DNA of 35,159 bases from Oscillospiraceae bacterium (GTDB taxonomy: Bacteria > Bacillota > Clostridia > Oscillospirales > Ruminococcaceae). The position numbers and the translations under genes are program-made. Positions 30,981 to 35,159 of the stretch are shown here, piece after piece. Every line of letters begins with the position of its first letter. Position 1 is the first letter of the stretch. The notes beneath the pieces were generated by a model. It was not told the origin of the DNA. It saw only the letters and a program-made list of their open reading frames with translations, and searched no databases. The stretch covers positions 1-35,159 of the forward strand of contig JAAWDH010000036.1 of assembly GCA_022793675.1 (NCBI GenBank), written 5' to 3'.

Positions 30981-31009
30981 TTGACAAAAACGAAATTTTG
31001 TGCTATATT
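30981..31009 (+). promoter_or_regulatory. Second strong promoter in the gene-free region
   Basis: A perfect TTGACA at 30981-30986 and TATATT at 31004-31009 are separated by 17 bp. Its transcript would run through a small CGGCA/TGCCG hairpin, the 118-bp repeat and into the MerR gene, or end as a short RNA. Confidence 0.65.
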
Positions 31010-31092
31010 ATAAGCAGAGAGGATCGGCAGGTTCCTATGCCGCAGGGACAGCCGACAGCTATAGCTAACGCAGTCTTACAAAAATAGGCCGG

Positions 31093-31209
31093 TTATGCAC
31101 CACCCCTTGCTATGGAGAAGCACTGGCTTGATTTGCTCCAAAATGCAGAGGAAGGCACACGGAGCGGACAGGCAAGGCTTGCTTCGCAAGCCGGGGCCTG
31201 AAGCGAGTC
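31093..31209 (+). repeat. 118-bp promoter-associated repeat, copy B
   Basis: It is an inverted counterpart of 26514-26631, about 85% identical with one gap. In transcription direction it ends 12 bp before the -35 of the MerR-type promoter. The GGCTTGCTTCGCAAGCC palindrome is conserved. No coding frame is shared between the copies. Confidence 0.8.
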
Positions 31210-31221
31210 CAAAAAAAGAAC

Positions 31222-31252
31222 TTGACAGCGACACGGTGTCCGGGTTTATACT
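31222..31252 (+). promoter_or_regulatory. MerR-type promoter with 19-bp spacer and dyad operator
   Basis: TTGACA at 31222-31227 and TATACT at 31247-31252 are 19 bp apart, the overlong spacing characteristic of promoters activated by MerR-family proteins. GACAC-G-GTGTC (31230-31240) forms a dyad within the spacer. It directly precedes a merR gene, implying autoregulation. Confidence 0.75.
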
Positions 31253-31272
31253 GGGGGCAAGGAGGTGAAACG

Positions 31273-32326
31273 TTGGAAAAGACGTTGACAATCAGTGAAG
31301 TTTCCCGCCGTTACGGCGTTTCGGCGCGGATGCTCCGCTATTACGAAAAGGCGGGGCTGTTTTACCAGCAAATCCCGTGAGGGCTACGCTTATCGGACCT
31401 ATGATGGGGAGGCAGTGGGCCGTTTGGAAAAGGTGCTGCTGCTGCGGAAGCTGGACCTTTCGCTGCGGGAGATCAAAGCGCTGCTTTCAGGCAGCCCGTC
31501 AGCGGGGAAAGCGGTGCTGGGTTACCGTATGGGCGCCATGGCGGCGGAACTATCCCGCCTTGAAAAGGCACGCCGCCTGCTTGCCGGTCTTTTTGAAAAG
31601 GGGATGGAGATTTTTCCGGATTTGCAGGAGGAACTGTCGGCGCTCCCTTCGCCAGGGAGCCTTTTGAAAGAGACTGTGGGCAGCGGCGGCGAGGCGCGGG
31701 TGCTGCTGCTTCCGCCGTTCCGGGCGGCGGCGTTCCACGTCGTCGGGCCGGAGCCGGAAGAACGGGCCGGGGCGATTGCCAGCGAGTTTGTGCAGAAAAG
31801 CGGCCTTTACGCGGCAAAACCAGACGCCCGGATGTTCGGCTTCAACCACCCAAACCCCGGCGTGGAACGCAGCATCCATCCGACCCACTCGGCGGCGGCG
31901 AGTGGGAAGCTCGCCCATCTGCTGACCGTCGGGCACCAGATGGATGACGTGGCCGTTGGGCCGCATTCGCCTTTTATGCTGCTGCCGGTGTACGGCGGCA
32001 AGCTGCTGTTTATCGGAGATATCCTTCACGCCTGCACCTTTATGCACGGCATTGAGGAAATTGTCCACCCGCCCTTCCTGCGCCGGGTACAGCAGGCCTT
32101 TGTGGTCAACGGTGAGGAGCGGCTTTATTGGGGCAATGATAATTTTGGCTGGGGCGCGGAGTTCCAGCGGATCGCCGATATTTTGGAAGAGCCGGACATG
32201 AAGCGCGGGCAGCTTTTGGCGGCACCTTCTTATCTGATTGACAGCCGCGCGCTGCTGGCTGCCGGGCTTGCGCGGATGCGCGCCGAGCCATACTATTTTG
32301 TTACAGATATTTCGCGTTGGATTTGA
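31273..32326 (+). pseudogene. MerR-family regulator with GyrI-like effector domain, frameshifted
   Basis: From TTG 31273 (GGAGGTGA upstream) the frame reads a perfect MerR winged helix, LTISEVSRRYGVSARMLRYY then EKAGLF, and hits TGA at 31378-31380. The +1 frame continues TSKSREGYAYRTYDGEAV then GRLEKVLLLRKLDLSLREIK to 32326, with a coiled coil and a C-terminal effector domain containing FGFNHPNP, as in BmrR/GyrI-like proteins. One extra T in the T run 31360-31363 explains the break. Without it the protein would be 350 residues. It may be a recent pseudogene, a sequencing error or, less likely, +1 frameshifting. An in-frame ATG at 31295 gives a product lacking the HTH. Confidence 0.85.
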
Positions 32327-32342
32327 GGTTTTGCCCATATGG

Positions 32343-32383
32343 AACAGGCAGCTGCTTTATCAGGTTCGGTACAGCTGCCTGTT
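32343..32383. terminator. Bidirectional terminator between merR and the convergent gene
   Basis: Perfect 12-bp arms AACAGGCAGCTG/CAGCTGCCTGTT (32343-32354 and 32372-32383) are followed by TTGTT on the plus strand. It lies between two convergent 3' ends. Confidence 0.82.
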
Positions 32384-32398
32384 TTGTTGGGTTATGGT

Positions 32399-32827
32399 TT
32401 ACAGATAAGGCTTCAGCCCTTCGATGCTTTTTTCCTCGAATTGTAAAAGCTCTTTGGCCATCCGTTTGGCTTCGCCGCCAGCGTCGGAGTGGATGTTCAG
32501 CTGCCGCTGCAGCGTTACCACGCCCATTGTGCTGCCTTCGATCATCATCTGGGCCATATGGGAGGAGGAGGCATCTATCATTGTGTTGAGCCGCACGCCT
32601 AAGGCCGCCATTGCATCGGTAACTGGCGTCGGTTTGGGGGCGATGCCAGCCTGGGCGAGTTTTTTCCGCGCTTCGGAGGCAGTTTTGGCGTAAGCGCGCT
32701 GCTGGCGGCGGATTACATCAGAAAAAGCAGGGTCGCGGCTCTGGCTGAGCAGGTGCTTTAAAGTATGGCCGCCCATTTCCGCGGTATTGCAGACCGTTTC
32801 CAGCAGGCCGGTTTCGGTTTCTGTCAT
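32399..32827 (-). CDS. Helical protein, ferritin-like fold suspected
   Basis: It is a 142-residue, all-helical, soluble protein. The pattern TVCNTAEMGGHTLKHLLSQS, FSDVIRRQQRAYAKTASEA, NTMIDASSSHMAQMMIEGSTMG, and EAKRMAKELLQFEEKSIEGLK suggests a four-helix bundle of the type found in many uncharacterised Clostridia proteins. No clear di-iron ExxH pair is visible. AAAGGGGA precedes ATG 32827. Function is unknown; it is flanked by terminators on both sides, so monocistronic. Confidence 0.7.
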   Translation of the reverse strand: MTETETGLLETVCNTAEMGGHTLKHLLSQSRDPAFSDVIRRQQRAYAKTASEARKKLAQAGIAPKPTPVTDAMAALGVRLNTMIDASSSHMAQMMIEGSTMGVVTLQRQLNIHSDAGGEAKRMAKELLQFEEKSIEGLKPYL

Positions 32828-32853
32828 ATAGTTTCCCCTTTCAGAAAAAAATG

Positions 32854-32883
32854 CAAGCGCCCCTGGAGCACCAAGGGCGCTTG
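32854..32883 (-). terminator. Terminator of the MFS-UPF0291 operon
   Basis: Arms CAAGCGCCC/GGGCGCTTG (32854-32862, 32875-32883) are followed on the minus strand by CATTTTTTT. It ends the minus-strand transcript from 34730. Confidence 0.82.
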
Positions 32884-32925
32884 TCTTAGCTTGTCCGCCA
32901 AAGGGAAAATTTATGAGCAGCGCCG

Positions 32926-33032
32926 CTTTCCGGCGCAGTAGGCGTGGAAAACTGTGCTGACAAGTACCTTAGCGAGTAAAAGTTTTTGCAGCTTAGCCTT
33001 GCTAAGCTAGGCTTTCTTTCAAAAAGCGTCAG
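32926..33032 (+). repeat. Composite hairpin repeat, degenerate right half (copy 8)
   Basis: GGCGCAGTAGGCG, CTGTGCTGACAAGTACC, GCGAGTAAAAG, then a CAGCTTAGCCTTGCTAAGC hairpin and CTTTCTTTCAAAAAGCG match the right-arm order. The CGTAC tract is almost lost. It ends ten bases before the UPF0291 stop codon, inside that operon's 3' UTR. Confidence 0.75.
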
Positions 33033-33041
33033 AAAGTGTCG

Positions 33042-33269
33042 TCAAGCATTAGGGTTTTCCGGGCTGCGCGGCTTCAGCTTTTCCTTCGTCCCGTCAGGGC
33101 GCAGGATGACGGTGCTGTCCAGCTGGCTTTTGAGGCTTTGCCGGAAAGCGGCGATATAGGCTTCGCGAAGGGCTTGGCGTTCGCGTTCTTCCTCCGGGGT
33201 CAGACCGGCGGTTTTGGCTTTGCGGGCCAGCTCGTTGATCCGCGCGATCTGTTCATTGGTCACTGCCAT
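33042..33269 (-). CDS. UPF0291/DUF896 family protein (YnzC-like)
   Basis: It is a 75-residue small helical protein. INELARKAKTAGLTPEEERERQALREAYI is the family's hallmark helix hairpin, and the tail STVILRPDGTKEKLKPR is typical. In Bacillus related proteins are linked to the SOS operon, but function is not settled. AAGGAG precedes ATG 33269, and the start overlaps the 3' end of the MFS gene by 17 bases, so the two are co-translated. Confidence 0.9.
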   Translation of the reverse strand: MAVTNEQIARINELARKAKTAGLTPEEERERQALREAYIAAFRQSLKSQLDSTVILRPDGTKEKLKPRSPENPNA

Positions 33270-34587
33270 GGGGATTCTCCTTTTCGGTATTTTTTTCCAG
33301 GTTCCAGATATGCCGGTTTGCGCCGAAAATCAGGCACACCAGGACGCCTGCCGGCCATAGGATCAGCAGGAATAGGGCTGCGCCCGCACCCTTGCCTTCG
33401 CCGACTAGGCGGCAGAGGAAACTCCCTGGCAGCTGCGCCGCCATCAGCGGTTCGAAGACGTTGTCTGTAAGCCAGCCGCCCAGTAGGTAGCCCAGCGGGA
33501 TTGTAAAGAACTGCAGCGAATTGCGGGCGGCGTAGAACCGCCCTTGGTATTCCACTGGAACGTAGGTGCGGTAGAGGGCGTTTAGGTTGGTGTTCATGAT
33601 CGGGATCAGCAGCCAGCCCATCACTGCGCCGACGCACCAGATTGGCAGGCTGCGCCCGATGCCCAGCAGCAGGTTTTCGGTGGACATCGAAAGGAGCAGG
33701 CTCCAGAAAATCACTTTCACCCGGCTTTCCGGCGGGTGCATCGCCGCTGCGATTAAGCTCCCTGCAACGTTTGCAAGCCCTGTACAGGCGCTTACCATCC
33801 CCAACGCTGTTTCGCCGCTGCGGGGGATGACCATAGCCGGCAGCGCTGCTTCAAAGGCCATTGCAATCAGGTTGATGGCGGCTAGGAAAAGGATCAGCCC
33901 TAAGATCCCTGGGGTATGGAAAAGATAGGCAAGCCCTTCCCGCATTTCTGACAGGACGTTTGGCTTGGCAGCGGGGGCGGGTTTTTGCGGGATACGGATT
34001 TTGATGAGCAGCATCAGGAATGCGAGCAAAAATGTCGCAAGGTCGACACCGATTACGACTTCCATCCCGCCTAAGCCGAAAAGAGCGGTTGCGAAAATGG
34101 GGGTGAGGATGCTGGCTGCCGAGCTGGACAGCGACTGCAGACCGCTGACCCGCTGGTACTGTTCCTTTGGCGCGAGAAGGCTCACGGCCACTTCGGAGGC
34201 GGGCTGTTGAAAGGTGTTCATTAGGCCGTTTAAGGCATTGATGAGGTAGAGGTGCCAGGCTTGCAGGCTGCCGCGCCACAAAAGCAGGAGTGTCAGCAGG
34301 GTGCAGGCAGCTGCCATGGTGTCGCAGGCGAGCATGGTTTTCCGTTTGTCCCAGCGGTCGCTCAAAGCGCCGGCGAAGATGCTGAAAATGACGTAAGGGG
34401 CGTAGGTTGAAACCGAGAGCAGTGCTGTTGCCAGTGCCGAGCCGGTTTGGGTGTATGACCATAGGACCAGCGCAAAGCTGGTCATTGAACTGCCGAGGTG
34501 GGAGAGGCTCTGGGTGGCCCAAAGGGTTAGGAAGGGCCGCAGGGCGGGGGATTTGAGGTCGGTTAGCCATTGGTTTTTTTGTTTCAT
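33253..34587 (-). CDS. MFS transporter, DHA3 drug-efflux type
   Basis: It is a 444-residue, 12-segment exporter. N-terminal FLTLWATQSLSHLGSSMTSFALVLWSYTQTGSALATALLSV and GALSDRWDKRKTMLACD (motif A) place it with the DHA3 family that includes macrolide exporters. PIMNTNLNALYRTYVPVEYQGRFYAAR is the matching C-half motif. AAAGGAGC (34602-34595) supports ATG 34587. The gene is preceded by a leader peptide and attenuator, consistent with induction by a ribosome-targeting antibiotic. Substrate is unproven. Confidence 0.88.
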   Translation of the reverse strand: MKQKNQWLTDLKSPALRPFLTLWATQSLSHLGSSMTSFALVLWSYTQTGSALATALLSVSTYAPYVIFSIFAGALSDRWDKRKTMLACDTMAAACTLLTLLLLWRGSLQAWHLYLINALNGLMNTFQQPASEVAVSLLAPKEQYQRVSGLQSLSSSAASILTPIFATALFGLGGMEVVIGVDLATFLLAFLMLLIKIRIPQKPAPAAKPNVLSEMREGLAYLFHTPGILGLILFLAAINLIAMAFEAALPAMVIPRSGETALGMVSACTGLANVAGSLIAAAMHPPESRVKVIFWSLLLSMSTENLLLGIGRSLPIWCVGAVMGWLLIPIMNTNLNALYRTYVPVEYQGRFYAARNSLQFFTIPLGYLLGGWLTDNVFEPLMAAQLPGSFLCRLVGEGKGAGAALFLLILWPAGVLVCLIFGANRHIWNLEKNTEKENPHGSDQ

Positions 34588-34619
34588 GACTTTGCTCCTT
34601 TTGATCAGAATGGTGGATC

Positions 34620-34685
34620 AAAAATGCAAAGCCCGGGACGGGAGGGTACTCCATGCAGTTCCGTCCAATCAGACTTTGCATGGAG
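34620..34685 (-). promoter_or_regulatory. Transcription attenuator in the MFS leader
   Basis: On the minus strand, terminator pairing joins TGCAAAG (34680-34674) to CTTTGCA (34631-34625). An inner GGACGG/CCGTCC stem (34666-34661 with 34641-34636) is followed by five T (34624-34620). A competing antiterminator pairs CTCCATGCA (34685-34677) with TGCATGGAG (34657-34649), a perfect 9-bp stem. The two share bases, so only one can form. Confidence 0.78.
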
Positions 34686-34707
34686 CTAAGGCAGCGCAGA
34701 TGCGCAT
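34669..34707 (-). CDS. Leader peptide MRICAALAPCKV
   Basis: It is a 12-codon ORF preceded by GAGGTG five bases before its ATG. Its last codons and stop overlap the 5' arms of both the terminator and antiterminator. A ribosome paused here would prevent the outer terminator stem, the arrangement known for ribosome-mediated attenuation of resistance genes such as erm, msr and mef types. Confidence 0.7.
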   Translation of the reverse strand: MRICAALAPCKV

Positions 34708-34738
34708 GGCGGCACCTCTTTTCTTTTTTATTGGGATT

Positions 34739-34767
34739 ATTATAACACAGAAAGGGAGGGAAGGCAA
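34739..34767 (-). promoter_or_regulatory. Promoter of the MFS leader
   Basis: On the minus strand, TTGCCT (34767-34762) and TATAAT (34744-34739) are 17 bp apart. Transcription would start near 34732, about 25 bases before the leader ATG. Confidence 0.75.
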
Positions 34768-34796
34768 TCGGTTTTTATTTAAAGAATTATTTGGAT

Positions 34797-35145
34797 GGAG
34801 CGCCTGCGGGCGCTCCTTCATTAAAATCGGGTTTCGCCCCGATATGACGACCTACTTTGTTGTCACGCGACAACAAAGTAGGCAAAAAAGCGCGCCCGAG
34901 GGAAGGGTCCCTCGGGGCTCCCTCAGACGATCGGGGCATTTATGCGATTTGTTTTGTGATACCTCGCTGCTGTTTCGCTGCGGAAGCCCGCGGCGCTTAC
35001 CTCCCCGCTAGGAGGTTGTACGGATTTTAGCAGGCGGGCGGCCGCGCCTTACTTGGCTCCGGAAGTACGGATGTGTCCTTAGGGAAGGTTAGCGCAGAAC
35101 CGGGAAAGGCCGTGCGCACGGCCTTCGCGCTGCTTACGCAGCGCG
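34797..35145. repeat. Hairpin island at the right edge, no gene seen
   Basis: Six palindromes follow one another. They are GGAGCGCC/GGCGCTCC (34797-34816), ATCGGG/CCCGAT (34826-34843), CCTACTTTGTTGT/ACAACAAAGTAGG (34851-34882, 13-bp arms), CCCGAGGGA/TCCCTCGGG (34895-34916), the perfect 20-mer AAGGCCGTGCGCACGGCCTT (35106-35125) and CGCGCTGC/GCAGCGCG (35126-35145). Between 34920 and 35100 nothing recognisable is seen. Confidence 0.7.
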
Positions 35146-35159
35146 TCATAGCGGGGCGC

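Noticed and set aside
34451-35011. 186-codon plus-strand frame across the MFS leader and hairpin island
   Set aside because: It runs through palindromes and antisense to the exporter; no start signal.

Overview
The window looks like chromosome of a high-G+C anaerobic Clostridia species, most likely of the Oscillospiraceae/Ruminococcaceae type. This is inferred from firmicute-typical families (YitT, the UPF0291/DUF896 family, DUF815 ATPase, MATE pairs, DHA3 exporters), strong AAGGAG ribosome binding sites, TTG and GTG starts, consensus sigma-A promoters with 17-bp spacers, and GC-rich genes separated by AT-rich promoters and many palindromic intergenic repeats. No rRNA, tRNA, CRISPR array or autonomous transposase was seen.

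Layout. 1-1100: the AT-rich tail of an unknown gene, then a nucleoside phosphorylase homologue that has lost about 40 central residues. 1160-8230: a promoter, repeats and a seven-gene plus-strand operon (TetR regulator, nagA, a divergent nagB-like gene, a xylose-isomerase-like TIM barrel, two Gfo/Idh/MocA oxidoreductases, a sugar MFS transporter), probably for catabolism of an unusual amino sugar. 8260-11410: minus-strand genes for a secreted anchored protein, a TRIC/UPF0126 membrane protein and CinA. 11700-13220: GNAT acetyltransferase, DUF2752 and DUF4234 membrane proteins. 13330-15770: a polar amino acid ABC transporter behind two ARG-box-like sites; its binding protein is circularly permuted. 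15840-19190: a DUF815 ATPase divergent from rtcB plus an AraC regulator. 19530-25000: a Mn-type CDF transporter, an alpha-barrel protein and a divergent pair of MATE exporters. 25260-27680: YitT, a small unknown gene and an XRE regulator fused to a beta-solenoid. 28090-30330: cca tRNA nucleotidyltransferase and a PHP phosphoesterase. 30330-31270: a region of about 940 bp with two strong promoters but no convincing ORF (candidate structured RNA). 31270-34770: a frameshifted MerR regulator with a 19-bp-spacer promoter, a helical protein, a UPF0291 protein, and a DHA3 exporter preceded by a leader peptide and attenuator. 34797-35145: a hairpin island.

The most unusual themes are these. (1) A family of composite hairpin repeats of about 260-310 bp recurs in full or in part at least eight times, usually against the 3' end of a gene, and supplies stop codons and C-terminal tails to two unrelated proteins. 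(2) A complete leader-peptide attenuator precedes the drug-efflux-type MFS gene. (3) The amino acid binding protein is circularly permuted. (4) A second repeat of about 118 bp sits in the same orientation just upstream of two unrelated promoters. All functional statements come from reading motifs and family resemblance; no database search or folding program was run.
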